A DNA stretch of 64,000 nt from Chloroflexus aurantiacus J-10-fl. GTDB taxonomy: Bacteria; Chloroflexota; Chloroflexia; Chloroflexales; Chloroflexaceae. Position 1 is the first letter of the stretch. Each line of letters begins with the position of its first letter. The position numbers and the translations under genes are program-made. Where the stretch lies: NCBI RefSeq assembly GCF_000018865.1, contig NC_010175.1, positions 496,001-560,000 of the forward strand, given 5' to 3'. The notes beneath the pieces were generated by a model. It worked only from the letters and a program-made list of their open reading frames with translations, did not search any database and had not been told where the DNA came from. Of this stretch, positions 1 to 8,627 are shown in pieces.

Positions 1-1
1 T

Positions 2-3000
2 GTCGCCGATAGCGAAGGCTTGCGGATCACAAACGCCAACAACAACACCGTCCGCAATAATCTGATCGGCGGGGTGGATCGCGGTATCAATGTGCGCATG
101 AATGCCAGCAATAATCTCATTAGCGGTAATCGGATTGGAGTACGCGCTTCAAGTAGCGATACTCCAGGTAGTGGTACGACAACCCGTCGGGACGGTATTC
201 AACTCAATAGCGGAACAAACAACCGCATTGAGTTCAATCTGATCGCCTTTACCGGCCAGAATAACACCTCTGCATTCAACGCTGCCCACGGTATTGTGGT
301 CAGGAGCAGTAATAATCAATTGTTCGGCAATCGGCTGGTGCGTAACGGTCGGCTTGGCTTCGGTCACGGTATCTTCGTCGCCGATAATGTAACCGGGGTT
401 CTGATCTCGCAAAACACGACCCAGGATAATGCTCAGGATGGCATTGGGCTTGGTAGTGGTGCAAATGGTGATCTCGCCGCACCATCATTTAATGCGGTAA
501 CCCCTGGCTCGCCTACTGTTACCGGTACGACCGGCTGCGGTGCCGGTTGTGTGGTCGAAATCTTCACCACCAGCGCCAGCGTCAGCGACCGCAACCGCGA
601 GGGGCCAGTCTTTCTTACCAGCACAACGACCGGTGTTGGTGGTGCGTTCAGCGTCAATGTCACCGGCTGTCTCGGCTATATCACCGCTACCGTCCATAAT
701 CCAACGACGGGCAACAGCTCACCCTTCTCAAATGCGCTTGATGTTAACGCAACCGATGCCTGTAGCACGCCAACGGCAACACTCACCGTTACCGGCGGGA
801 GCAGTCGTGCGGTCAGTATTGGCAGTACCTCGACGTACACGCTGACGCTCAGCCATACCTCTTTCGTCACCCGCACCTACACACTGACACTCGATAGCAC
901 CCGTGGCTGGACCAGTGGACCGACGCTGGTTGAACTGCCACCCAATGGCAACACGCAGCTCATCATCAGCGTGGCAGTCCCCTTTACCGCAACTGCCGGC
1001 GATACGGATACGACCACGGTTACGGCCCGCAGTGATCAAACTGTCTCGAACCCAATCACACTGACCACCACAGCGCAGGCGATCACAATCATTCCAGCCC
1101 GCCCCGAAGTCTCTCCCGGTCAGATCGTCGAACGAACGGGCAACACAGTCACCTTTGTCCATACCATCACCAATACCGGCCAGCTTGTCGGTACCTTCAG
1201 CGTCATTCGCCCCGATGGCAGCAGTGGCTTACCTGTCTTCAGCGGCACCCCACCAACCGGCTGGAATATCCAATCCGCCACCCTGTCCAGCTCAACGCTC
1301 AGCCCTGGAGCAACAGCCACCCTGACCATTGTCGCCAACACCCCGGCGAGCACAACACTACTCGCCGGCGACTATCCCTTCTCGTTCCGGGTACGGGCAA
1401 TCAGCCAGCAGGGAAGTCAAACCTTCACCGAACAGAGTGATCCGGCAACAACCGACACGGTACGAGTACCGGTTGCACGTAGCTTCAGCTTTACCGCACA
1501 GCCGCCTACCAGCCAACAGCTCACCCCGGCAGCAACGGTGAACTTTAGCTACATTTTGACCAATACCGGTAATATCACCGATACGTTCATCATCACACCC
1601 CCGACCGGCACAACACCTGCATCCAGCCTCTCGTTCAGTGCCACACCGGCAACGGCCTTTACGCTGGCTGCCGGTCAATCACGCCCGATCACAGTCACCG
1701 TAACTGCCAGCGCCAGCGAGCCGGTCGGAACGTACAATTTCACCGTCCAGGCCGGCGTCACCGGTGGCAGTAACCCACCTGCCAACCAAACCGCGAGTGG
1801 AACCGTTCAGGTCATCGGGGGTGGCACACCGGTCTTTGTCGGCACACCGCTGGTAACGCCCGATCCTGTCTTGCCCGGCGGCACAGCAACCATAACGGTT
1901 ACCGTGCGCAATGGTGGTAACGCCGCAGCACCGTTTGACTTTACGCAAACACTGCCATCTGGATGGAATCTGATCAGCAACAGCAGTACCTGCCCATCGC
2001 CGGTGCCCGCCGACACTACGACCTGCACGTATGTGGTAGAGGTAGCTGTCCCGGCCACAGCCGATGGCGGTGCGGCGACAGTAACTATACAGGCAATTGC
2101 CCGTAACGGTGGTCAAATACCGCCCGCACCGGATAGCACCGCTAGTGTGAATGCAACAGTGACCGTTGCGACGATCCGTAATCTACGTTTCGATCCCACA
2201 CCGCTGAACGCTAGTGCCGATCCGGGGGCCGTGATCACCTTCAGCCATACCCTGACCAACACCGGTAACGCACCTGATGCGTTTACGCTCAATCTGAGCG
2301 GATTACCGACAGGTTGGACTGCCACGGTGGTGCCAACCACAACCACAACTCTGGCCCGTAATGCCAGCCTGACTGTCACGGTACAGATCACCGTGCCAAC
2401 CGGCATCAGCGCCGGTACGACAGTTACGGCGACGATCCGTGCCACGTCACAAGGTAACCCGGCGGTAAGCGCCGAGGTGCTTGACAGCATCACCGTTAAT
2501 GCTGTGAACGGTGCCGAACTCTCACCGGGGACGACCATCAACAGCTTACCAGGAGCAACAGCCATCTTCACCCACACCCTGCGCAACAGTGGCTCAACCA
2601 CAATTACCTACGACCTCAGCGTTCGGAGTGGGGATGCAGGCTGGTCGGCTTTGAGTGTCAATCCGGCTACCAGCCCAATCCTGTCACCGGGAAGCAGCAC
2701 CATCGTGACAGTCACCGTCACCATTCCAACCGGTGCCGCTGCCGGAACCAGCAACACGATCACGGTTGAGGCACGGGCAACCGGTGACAGCACACTCCTT
2801 GCCAGTGCCGAAAACGTCGTTCAAGTCGGTGCCCTGCGCGATGTCGAGATTACCCCGGCACGAACCGTCATTGCCCTTCCCAACACGACAACCGTGATTA
2901 CCCATACGGTACGCAATCTCGGCTTCACTGCCGATTCCTACACCATCACCGCTCTCCAGGGTGATGGTCACAGTGCGATTGCCACACCAAATCAAGTCGA

Positions 3001-3541
3001 TCTGGGGCCAGGCGAGAGTCGCGAGATTGCCGTCCTCCTCACCCTACCGGCGGGACTGGCCGCCGATACGGTGCTCAGCAGCATCCGGGTAACGGCAACA
3101 TCGCGCAGCGATTCGAGCATTACCGACAGCATCTTCGACAGCGTGCGTGTCGGATTGGTTACCGGTGTTGCGCTCAGCAGTGACCGCTTGCAGGGCATCC
3201 CAGATGGTTCCAACCGGGTAATATTTAGCGGTATCGTGCTCGAAAATCTGGGTAATGCGACCGACACCTTCGATCTGACCGTCAGCGGTCTCGACAGCAA
3301 GTTCAGGGCCAGCGTCGTACCGACCAGCGTCACCCTAAACGGTGGTGCAATCGATGTTGGGATTGTGGTGACCGTTGATCTACCGCCAATTCAGCCATTT
3401 GCTCTCAGACACGACGTCACCCTAACGGCCACATCACGCCGTGATCCAGACCAACGCAGTAGCATTCGGCTCTCGATGATCTATCTCACCCGCCAGGCAA
3501 TCTTCGGCGAGCCGGTATTCATTCCGATCATCAGTCGTTAA
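2..3541 (+). CDS. Secreted beta-helix / NEW3-like repeat surface protein, 3' part (5' end outside window)
   Basis: The frame is open to the left edge, so the start lies outside the window; the TTG at 20 is only the first start-like codon. About 150 visible residues are Asn-rich turns (NNLIGG, NNLISGN, NNRIEFN, NNQLFGN) typical of a right-handed parallel beta-helix of the NosD/pectate-lyase type. A short beta domain follows (CGAGCVVEIFTTS to GNSSPFSNALDV). The rest, about 900 residues, is a string of roughly eight Thr/Ser-rich modules of about 110 residues, each carrying a variant of 'F.HTLTNTGN..D.F.L....P.GW', the pattern of NEW3/CARDB-type Ig-like domains. No C-terminal membrane anchor is seen; the protein ends FIPIISR, close to the end of the giant protein at 22662-39179. 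An extracellular adhesive or structural role is inferred; ligand unknown. Confidence 0.8.
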   Translation, partial: VADSEGLRITNANNNTVRNNLIGGVDRGINVRMNASNNLISGNRIGVRASSSDTPGSGTTTRRDGIQLNSGTNNRIEFNLIAFTGQNNTSAFNAAHGIVVRSSNNQLFGNRLVRNGRLGFGHGIFVADNVTGVLISQNTTQDNAQDGIGLGSGANGDLAAPSFNAVTPGSPTVTGTTGCGAGCVVEIFTTSASVSDRNREGPVFLTSTTTGVGGAFSVNVTGCLGYITATVHNPTTGNSSPFSNALDVNATDACSTPTATLTVTGGSSRAVSIGSTSTYTLTLSHTSFVTRTYTLTLDSTRGWTSGPTLVELPPNGNTQLIISVAVPFTATAGDTDTTTVTARSDQTVSNPITLTTTAQAITIIPARPEVSPGQIVERTGNTVTFVHTITNTGQLVGTFSVIRPDGSSGLPVFSGTPPTGWNIQSATLSSSTLSPGATATLTIVANTPASTTLLAGDYPFSFRVRAISQQGSQTFTEQSDPATTDTVRVPVARSFSFTAQPPTSQQLTPAATVNFSYILTNTGNITDTFIITPPTGTTPASSLSFSATPATAFTLAAGQSRPITVTVTASASEPVGTYNFTVQAGVTGGSNPPANQTASGTVQVIGGGTPVFVGTPLVTPDPVLPGGTATITVTVRNGGNAAAPFDFTQTLPSGWNLISNSSTCPSPVPADTTTCTYVVEVAVPATADGGAATVTIQAIARNGGQIPPAPDSTASVNATVTVATIRNLRFDPTPLNASADPGAVITFSHTLTNTGNAPDAFTLNLSGLPTGWTATVVPTTTTTLARNASLTVTVQITVPTGISAGTTVTATIRATSQGNPAVSAEVLDSITVNAVNGAELSPGTTINSLPGATAIFTHTLRNSGSTTITYDLSVRSGDAGWSALSVNPATSPILSPGSSTIVTVTVTIPTGAAAGTSNTITVEARATGDSTLLASAENVVQVGALRDVEITPARTVIALPNTTTVITHTVRNLGFTADSYTITALQGDGHSAIATPNQVDLGPGESREIAVLLTLPAGLAADTVLSSIRVTATSRSDSSITDSIFDSVRVGLVTGVALSSDRLQGIPDGSNRVIFSGIVLENLGNATDTFDLTVSGLDSKFRASVVPTSVTLNGGAIDVGIVVTVDLPPIQPFALRHDVTLTATSRRDPDQRSSIRLSMIYLTRQAIFGEPVFIPIISR

Positions 3542-3570
3542 GCAGCGACAACGAGCGAATTGTGAACACT

Positions 3571-4005
3571 ATGACCAAGACCATTCTCGTCTTACATGGC
3601 CCCAACCTCAACATGTTGGGCCGGCGCGAACCACACATCTACGGCGCCACCACACTGGCTGAAATCAACGAGGCACTTGAACAGCGCGGGAAAGCTGCGG
3701 GAGTAGAGGTTATCTGCATTCAGTCGAACCACGAGGGAGTGCTGGTCGACGCCGTGCAAACCCACGGCTGGACGGCAAGTGGGATCATTATTAATCCCGG
3801 CGCACTCACCCACTACGGCCTTTCCCTGCGTGATGCACTGGCGATGGTATCTGCGCCGATTATTGAAGTTCATCTCTCCAACGTCTACCAGCGGGAAGCA
3901 TTTCGCCATACCTCAGTGGTAGCCCCGATTGCCCGTGGTCAGATCACAGGTCTGGGCTGGCGCGGTTACCTGCTGGCCCTGGAGTGGTTACTCGCCGAGC
4001 TGTAG
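3571..4005 (+). CDS. aroQ: Type II 3-dehydroquinate dehydratase
   Basis: Converts 3-dehydroquinate to 3-dehydroshikimate in the cytosolic shikimate pathway. The 144-residue product has the usual type II length and all family motifs in order: ILVLHGPNLNMLG at the N terminus, the flexible-lid region with its Tyr (REPHIYG), QSNHEG, INPGALTHYGLSLRDAL, and EVHLSNVYQREAFRHTS with the conserved His. I chose the ATG at 3571 because family members begin a few residues before ILVLHGPN; an in-frame GTG at 3562 is possible. No clear ribosome binding site precedes either. The gene lies 29 bp after the surface-protein gene with no obvious promoter between them. A near-perfect hairpin at 4026-4060 lies just downstream but lacks a strong T tract. 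Confidence 0.95.
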   Translation: MTKTILVLHGPNLNMLGRREPHIYGATTLAEINEALEQRGKAAGVEVICIQSNHEGVLVDAVQTHGWTASGIIINPGALTHYGLSLRDALAMVSAPIIEVHLSNVYQREAFRHTSVVAPIARGQITGLGWRGYLLALEWLLAEL

Positions 4006-4025
4006 CGTAGCGCTCGTTAACGAAT

Positions 4026-4060
4026 GGTGACGGGCGTGCTCTATGTTGCGCCCGTTCACC
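4026..4060 (+). other. Hairpin downstream of aroQ
   Basis: Arms GGTGA-CGGGCG (4026-4036) and CGCCCG-TTCACC (4049-4060) pair with one bulge around a 12-base loop. The bases after it (TTGCTCCCG) are not a proper T run, so this is a possible weak terminator or 3'-end stabiliser of aroQ mRNA. Confidence 0.4.
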
Positions 4061-4159
4061 TTGCTCCCGAACCCAGCGGGGCGGCTGGAGTGGAGGTGAT
4101 CTGCCCACCTTCCTGAGCGTGCGAGTATACGAACTGACACATCACCCCTGCTGTCAGTA

Positions 4160-4195
4160 ACAAAAGCGACGTGCGGAAGCTACGTTCCGCACGTC
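4160..4195 (-). terminator. Rho-independent terminator of the amidohydrolase unit
   Basis: On the minus strand a perfect 11-bp stem (arms 4168-4178 and 4185-4195, GACGTGCGGAA and its complement) with a 6-base loop is followed by GCTTTTGTT. It lies about 70 bp past the stop codon of the amidohydrolase gene. Confidence 0.75.
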
Positions 4196-4263
4196 TCATA
4201 ACGCGAAGCTGCTTATCAGCCACAATTGCACGCACGAGAGGTTACCTGAATAGACTCCCCCTG

Positions 4264-5268
4264 TCAGGCAGCGATTCCCAAACTCCGCTTCTTCTCCTCG
4301 ACATCAAACCCGTGCAACCGGGCCAGATTCAGACCCAGAATCTTCTTCTTCGCCTCCTTCGTCAACTGACCACAGCCATAGCCCTGCACAATATCTTCCG
4401 GCAGCTCAAACTCCCAGAACGCCTTCAGCGCACCACGGGGATGCCAGATTGGCGTCTCACCGCCGTAAATAATCTTGTCCTCACCACACCAGAACAGCAA
4501 CTTAGCCATCGTCTCGGCGAAGACCCGTGGCGAGCGCACAACGAAATTCACCGTCGCGGCAATTGAGGCATAGAGGTTCGGATAGCGCACCAGTTGCCAG
4601 CAAATCTCATCGATAAACGGCAGACCGACGTGGAAAATGATAAAGTTAATCTCCGGGAAATTGGCCGCTGCACCATCCATATCCCACGCCTGCGTGTGCT
4701 CAACCGGCTGCGGGCCAAGCGGCACACCCTTGTGGACACCGATAATATTCACACCCAGCTCCAGCGCCTTCTCGAAAATGGGGAATGCCACCCGTGGGTC
4801 ATCCATCCGCCAGGGGAACGGCTGACCATAATCGTAGCGAACATTGTAGAGCTTAAAGCCGCGCGCACCGTACTCTTTGACCTGAATTTCCATCAGATCA
4901 AGCGCCTTTTTACCCTCTAGCGGATTAACCGATCCCCAAAAGACAGCCCGGTCAGGATAGCGCCGGGCCATCTCAGCACACCGCTCCCAGCTCGACAACC
5001 CATCCTTAAACAGATCGGTCAGCGGTAGAGGCTGGGCGATAATCATATCGGTGGGGCTTTCATCGAAGATCATGCGCGCAATTTCATCAACATGCCACTC
5101 GCGCATATACTCTTCGCGGCTCAACGTCTTCTCACCGGGGGCATTCAAGACTTGATGGAACGCATAGAGATGCTCGATAAACATCTCACCCGGCTTCCCA
5201 AACGCATTCGACTTATCAAAATTGAAAACGTGACACACCCCATCGAACACAAATGCATCATCAATCAT
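4264..5268 (-). CDS. Amidohydrolase-family (amidohydrolase_2) protein
   Basis: 334 residues with the features of the amidohydrolase_2/ACMSD-like TIM-barrel group: an N-terminal strand (DDAFVFDGVCHVFNF) where the usual metal-binding HxH is replaced by CHVF, a mid-protein His (NIIGVHKG), a second His near a strand end (INFIIFHVGLPF), and a late acidic position (KIIYGGETPIWHPRG) where the family normally has Asp. The incomplete metal-ligand set means hydrolase or decarboxylase activity cannot be assumed. Its ATG overlaps the TGA of the upstream DUF59 gene (ATGA), and GGAGGAGG lies just upstream, so the two are translationally coupled. The substrate is unknown; a DUF59 partner suggests metal-cofactor-linked metabolism, which is inference. 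Confidence 0.75.
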   Translation of the reverse strand: MIDDAFVFDGVCHVFNFDKSNAFGKPGEMFIEHLYAFHQVLNAPGEKTLSREEYMREWHVDEIARMIFDESPTDMIIAQPLPLTDLFKDGLSSWERCAEMARRYPDRAVFWGSVNPLEGKKALDLMEIQVKEYGARGFKLYNVRYDYGQPFPWRMDDPRVAFPIFEKALELGVNIIGVHKGVPLGPQPVEHTQAWDMDGAAANFPEINFIIFHVGLPFIDEICWQLVRYPNLYASIAATVNFVVRSPRVFAETMAKLLFWCGEDKIIYGGETPIWHPRGALKAFWEFELPEDIVQGYGCGQLTKEAKKKILGLNLARLHGFDVEEKKRSLGIAA

Positions 5269-5657
5269 GGTGCCTCCTCCTTCTGCGTCCTGCGCAACCG
5301 TGCCTCGCGTAACGGCAGAAGTTGTTCGAGTGGCAAACGCAACCGTTCACGCGCCTGTGCCGACATCCGTTCTGGCGACCATGGCGTATCCCACGTGATA
5401 TTCACCTGAACCTGTTCGATACCCGGCAGCGTCTTAACCTCCTCTTCCATCATCTGCAACAGGTGCAGGGCGAAGGGGCACCAGCCGGTGGTGAGAATAA
5501 TGTCAATCGCCACACGTTGCCCATCAACATTCACCCGCTCGACCAGCCCCATATCAACCACACTCACCTGCCGTTCCTTGCAGCATGGGTCATAACACCG
5601 TTGCAGCACGGCCATCACATCGTCGTGACCAACACCGACCGTCGTGGTCTCATTCAT
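5265..5657 (-). CDS. MIP18/DUF59-family (PaaD/SufT-like) protein
   Basis: 130 residues. The pattern 'VLQRCYDPCCKERQVSVVDMGLV' followed by 'VAIDIILTTGWCPF' and 'ITWDTPWSPERMS' is that of the DUF59/MIP18 family, members of which help Fe-S cluster assembly or serve in PaaD-type complexes. Conserved Cys residues lie in DPCC and GWCPF. The start at 5657 is set by AGGAGGT five bases upstream; a longer frame to 5702 has no such site. The gene ends in an ATGA overlap with the downstream amidohydrolase. A promoter-like pair lies at 5775-5804. Its exact client protein is not visible; the coupled amidohydrolase is the obvious candidate. Confidence 0.75.
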   Translation of the reverse strand: MNETTTVGVGHDDVMAVLQRCYDPCCKERQVSVVDMGLVERVNVDGQRVAIDIILTTGWCPFALHLLQMMEEEVKTLPGIEQVQVNITWDTPWSPERMSAQARERLRLPLEQLLPLREARLRRTQKEEAP

Positions 5658-5774
5658 TGGCACCTCCTGTTTGCAAGAAACACTAGAAAGCTCTCGCAGC
5701 ATTTGCGGAGAGCAATGCGGGGAAGATGCGCCACGCCGCGGAGAGAGATTGAGGGCAGAGTGATAACTAAAATG

Positions 5775-5804
5775 AATATATCATATATCCAGAATATCTT
5801 TCAA
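5775..5804 (-). promoter_or_regulatory. Sigma-70-type promoter for the DUF59-amidohydrolase unit
   Basis: On the minus strand TTGAAA (5799-5804), an 18-bp spacer and TATATT (5775-5780) in an AT-rich stretch, about 120 bp upstream of the start codon at 5657. Confidence 0.5.
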
Positions 5805-6014
5805 GAGGGTTGCAACGTAACGGCGCAGAAAGTCGCGCCGTATTCCTGAGCATAGCCTACCAGCCCAAGAGAGGGCCTCACCAGGAAATATTATGTCAAA
5901 TCAAAAAAAACAATATACCACCGGTATCGCGACACACATCAACATACCATTGGACACATTGCCCCAAAATGTGGTAGGATACAGCAGGTGAAACAATGGT
6001 AAGGATATCGTTGT
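5805..6014. other. Divergent intergenic region before moaB
   Basis: AT-rich stretch between the divergent DUF59 and moaB units. A 6-bp inverted repeat CACATT / AATGTG (5955-5960 and 5968-5973, loop GCCCCAA) lies 41 bp before the moaB start, between a TTGGAC (5950-5955) and a TAGGAT (5975-5980), so it could be an operator. No gene seen. Confidence 0.4.
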
Positions 6015-6524
6015 ATGAGCCACCAGGAACACCGCCGCCTGGCGGAAACACAGACGACGGCTATTCCCTGTGCCGTACTGACCATCAGCGACAGTCGCAG
6101 TGAAGCGACCGACGATAGCGGGCGATATATCTGCACTGCGTTGACGCAAGCCGGCCACAATGTGGTACAATATGCCGTGGTGCGAGATGAGCCGGCGCAA
6201 ATTGTGGAAATGGTGCGTCGTTTTGCCGCCGAAGGATGTAAAGTCATCATCACGAATGGCGGCACCGGTATCTCCCGCCGGGACAGCACCTTTGAAGCGA
6301 TTGATGCCTTGCTCGAAAAACGATTACCGGGTTTCGGCGAACTTTTTCGCATGCTCTCATTCGCCGAGATTGGGCCGGCGGCAATGCTGTCACGAGCGAC
6401 AGCCGGTGTTTTTGGCGGAACATTAATCTTTTGCCTGCCAGGTTCGCCCAACGCCGTTCAGCTTGGTATCGACCGCCTCATCTTGCCCGAACTGGCGCAT
6501 CTGGTTTGGGAAACTGTGCGCTAA
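6015..6524 (+). CDS. moaB: Molybdenum cofactor biosynthesis protein MoaB/MogA family
   Basis: 169 residues of the MoaB/MogA fold, which adenylylates molybdopterin before metal insertion. Visible signatures are 'AVLTISDSRSEATDDSG' near the N terminus, 'VVRDEPAQIVEMVRRF', the nucleotide-binding 'IITNGGTGISRRDST', 'PGFGELFRMLSFAEIGPAAMLSRA' and 'GTLIFCLPGSPNAV'. All are intact, so an active enzyme is expected. The ATG at 6015 has a weak AAGG element upstream. It stands as a single gene 79 bp before the V4R gene; no other moa, moe or molybdoenzyme gene is in the window. Confidence 0.92.
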   Translation: MSHQEHRRLAETQTTAIPCAVLTISDSRSEATDDSGRYICTALTQAGHNVVQYAVVRDEPAQIVEMVRRFAAEGCKVIITNGGTGISRRDSTFEAIDALLEKRLPGFGELFRMLSFAEIGPAAMLSRATAGVFGGTLIFCLPGSPNAVQLGIDRLILPELAHLVWETVR

Positions 6525-6603
6525 TTGCTATTTTCTGTTATAGTATGTGTGTTGTCGTAAAGAGTTGTTCTCTTCGTAGCTGTGAGAAGGAGCCAGAGAA
6601 CCC

Positions 6604-7242
6604 ATGACGTCAGTAGAAGCCTTCCGCGGCCTGTACTATCCTAACAAGATCGGCCGACTCTGCTTCCTGTCGCTGGAGGAAGTCATGGGTCAGAACGGCG
6701 TGAAGGCCTTGCTCCGGCTTGCCGATCTGCAACAGTACATCGACGCCTACCCGCCGAATGACCTGAAGCGTGAGTTCCCCTTCGAGGCAATCTCGAAATA
6801 CTCGGTGGCACTCGGCACGATGTATGGGCCGCGTGGAGCGCGCGGTCTTGAGTTGCGCGCCGGGCGGGTTGCCTTCTCGCTTGGTCTGAAGGAGTTCGGG
6901 CCGTTGCTTGGCATGGCTGACCTGGCATTGAAACTGATGCCGATCACCATGAAGCTCAAGATCGTGCTGAACGCCACTGCCCAAACGTTTGATCGTTTCT
7001 CCGACCAGTCGAGCCACGTGGAAGAAGAGCGCGGACGGTTCGTGTATCACATTACCCGCTGCTCTAACTGTATTACCCGTCCCGAACCCGGCCCGGTGTT
7101 TTATATCGCCCGCGGTATCCTCGAAGAGGCTACCGCCTGGGTCAGTGGTGGCCGACGGTTTGCAGTTGAGCAGTTGTCGTGTATGGGACAGGGTAATTGC
7201 TCGTCGTGCGCCTTTGCAATCGGCAAAGACCCGTTGGAGTAG
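6604..7242 (+). CDS. V4R (4-vinyl reductase domain) protein, BchJ-like
   Basis: 212 residues. The C-terminal half matches the V4R domain: the conserved stretch from '[14 protein letters not shown]' to '[16 protein letters not shown]' carries the Cys pairs CSNC and [10 protein letters not shown] that mark these small-molecule or metal-binding modules, with '[15 protein letters not shown]' between them. BchJ of phototrophs belongs to this family and was first linked to 8-vinyl reduction; it is now considered more likely an accessory or porphyrin-binding protein (family knowledge). In a phototroph a tetrapyrrole-related role is plausible but unproven, as V4R proteins also occur as sensors. AAGGAG lies 12 bp before the ATG. 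yidD follows after only 4 bp, and a terminator closes the pair. Confidence 0.75.
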
Positions 7243-7246
7243 CGCA

Positions 7247-7459
7247 ATGCTGCGCTGGCTATTGCTAAAATTGATCCGTTTCTATCAGGTCGCGATCTCG
7301 CCCTGGACGCCGCCGAGCTGTATCTATACACCAACTTGCTCGCACTACGGTTATGAGGCGATCAAGAAATACGGTGCGTTACGCGGTGGCTGGATGACGG
7401 TAAAGCGAATTGCCCGTTGTCACCCCTTTGCTCGTGGTGGTTACGATCCGGTGCCGTAG
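7247..7459 (+). CDS. yidD: Membrane protein insertion efficiency factor YidD
   Basis: 70 residues containing the full YidD signature: an N-terminal amphipathic helix ([16 protein letters not shown]), then '[37 protein letters not shown]' with its three conserved Cys, ending GGYDPVP. YidD sits at the inner face of the membrane beside YidC and assists membrane protein insertion. The ATG at 7247 starts 4 bp after the V4R stop codon, so the two are probably co-translated. The usual neighbours rpmH, rnpA and yidC are absent, so this copy is detached from the common cluster. Confidence 0.93.
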
Positions 7460-7494
7460 TAATCGCTGTCCTCTAACTTCGTGTGCAGATCATT

Positions 7495-7520
7495 GGGGCA
7501 CGCTGCCAGTGCCCCTTTTT
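7495..7520 (+). terminator. Rho-independent terminator after yidD
   Basis: Perfect 7-bp stem GGGGCAC (7495-7501) / GTGCCCC (7509-7515), 7-base loop, then TTTTT. It ends the V4R-yidD transcript. Confidence 0.9.
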
Positions 7521-7576
7521 CTTGTTATATGCACACGAGCCGCGTATGGCAACGTGAACGAGCGAATGCCCCGTCT

Positions 7577-7620
7577 GTAGGGGCGGGTTGTGCAGGGGCG
7601 GGTTGTGAACCCGCCCCTAC
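7577..7620. repeat. Palindromic GTAGGGGCG element, copy 1
   Basis: GTAGGGGCGGGTT, a partial second copy, then a fold-back arm AACCCGCCCCTAC ending at 7620. Member of the dispersed family also at 9290, 22243, 22401, 50513, 54623 and 60281. Confidence 0.75.
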
Positions 7621-7949
7621 ACGCCCATTATCATTGGTATTAAAATAATCCAAGTTGCCACCTACGCTGTGAGCAGGCCACGAAAGACTACCTGCTATAC
7701 GGTGACACCTTGGGTGCTATCCGCGTGCATCCGCCAAACCCGCGTCCATCCGTGTTCCACCCATCCCCCGTAGCACTCAACGACCAGCACCGCTGTAGTG
7801 ACGTAAGATAGCAACTTGGATTGTTAAAATACCCGGTACGCAACATGCAACTTTTGCATTCGCAGAATCGTCAATACTATCAGCCAGTTTGCTGCGATGA
7901 GAACGCAGCGTCTAAGAGATGTCGGATTACGACATCGGGAGTACAAACA
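7621..7949. other. Intergenic region upstream of the ECF sigma gene
   Basis: Holds a decayed dispersed repeat around 7725-7770 (CGCGTCCATCCGTGTTCCAC, resembling on the other strand the 9430 sequence ATGAACACGGAT). The frame upstream of the sigma start is open but has no family similarity. No other gene seen. Confidence 0.4.
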
Positions 7950-8624
7950 GTGGCTGAACCATCTCGTGAGACGATTGTACGCGCTCAACAGGGCGATCAG
8001 CAGGCCCTGACCGAATTAATCATCGGTCAGCAACATTATGTCTATAGCATCGCGATGAGCGTGCTCAAAAACGCTGATGATGCGGCTGATTTGACCCAGG
8101 AAGCGTTTATTCGCCTGTTTCGGGCACTCCCCCAGTATAGCGGCGAAAGCCGTTTCACCACCTGGTTGTACCGGCTGGTTATCAATCTCTGTCGCGATGA
8201 GCTGCGCCGACGAGGTCGTCAGGCACCCATCGTTCCTCCCGCAACCGACGATGAGGAGCTTGACGCACTTCATACTGTCGCCGATAACGACCGTTGGGTC
8301 GATCCGGCCCAATCGCTCGATCTGAATCAGTTACGTCTCGAAGTCCGGCGTGCGCTTGAACAGCTTGAACCACACTACCGCCTTGTGTTGACGTTGTACT
8401 ATTTTGAAGACTTGAAGTACACCGACATCGCCGAGATACTTGACCTTCCGCTCAATACGGTCAAAAGCCATATCCGGCGCGGCAAAGAACGACTGGCCCA
8501 ACTCTTGCAAACCAACGAACCACCGGCAACCCGCGCCGTTAATCAACCCAAACGTTCGGCAACGGACGATCACGTGGTACAAATCACCCCCCTACGTCTG
8601 TTGCCGGGATGGGGAAGGAGGTAA
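7950..8624 (+). CDS. ECF-type RNA polymerase sigma factor
   Basis: 224 residues from the GTG at 7950. Region 2 is 'DAADLTQEAFIRLFRALPQYSGESRFTTWLYRLVINLCRDELRRR', with the conserved QEAFIR and W..RI-type core; region 4 is 'RLVLTLYYFEDLKYTDIAEILDLPLNTVKSHIRRGKERLAQLL', a helix-turn-helix for the -35 element. There is no sigma 1.1 or region 3, so this is an extracytoplasmic-function factor. The start is uncertain: an in-frame ATG at 7845 would add 35 residues without family similarity. The next gene begins 3 bp after the stop with AGGAGG overlapping it and codes a small membrane protein, as expected for a sigma/anti-sigma pair. Confidence 0.88.
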   Translation: MAEPSRETIVRAQQGDQQALTELIIGQQHYVYSIAMSVLKNADDAADLTQEAFIRLFRALPQYSGESRFTTWLYRLVINLCRDELRRRGRQAPIVPPATDDEELDALHTVADNDRWVDPAQSLDLNQLRLEVRRALEQLEPHYRLVLTLYYFEDLKYTDIAEILDLPLNTVKSHIRRGKERLAQLLQTNEPPATRAVNQPKRSATDDHVVQITPLRLLPGWGRR

Positions 8625-8627
8625 TCT

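Noticed and set aside
7821-7949. Longer N terminus for the ECF sigma factor
   Set aside because: The added codons (for example from the ATG at 7845) have no sigma-factor similarity and run into degenerate intergenic sequence.
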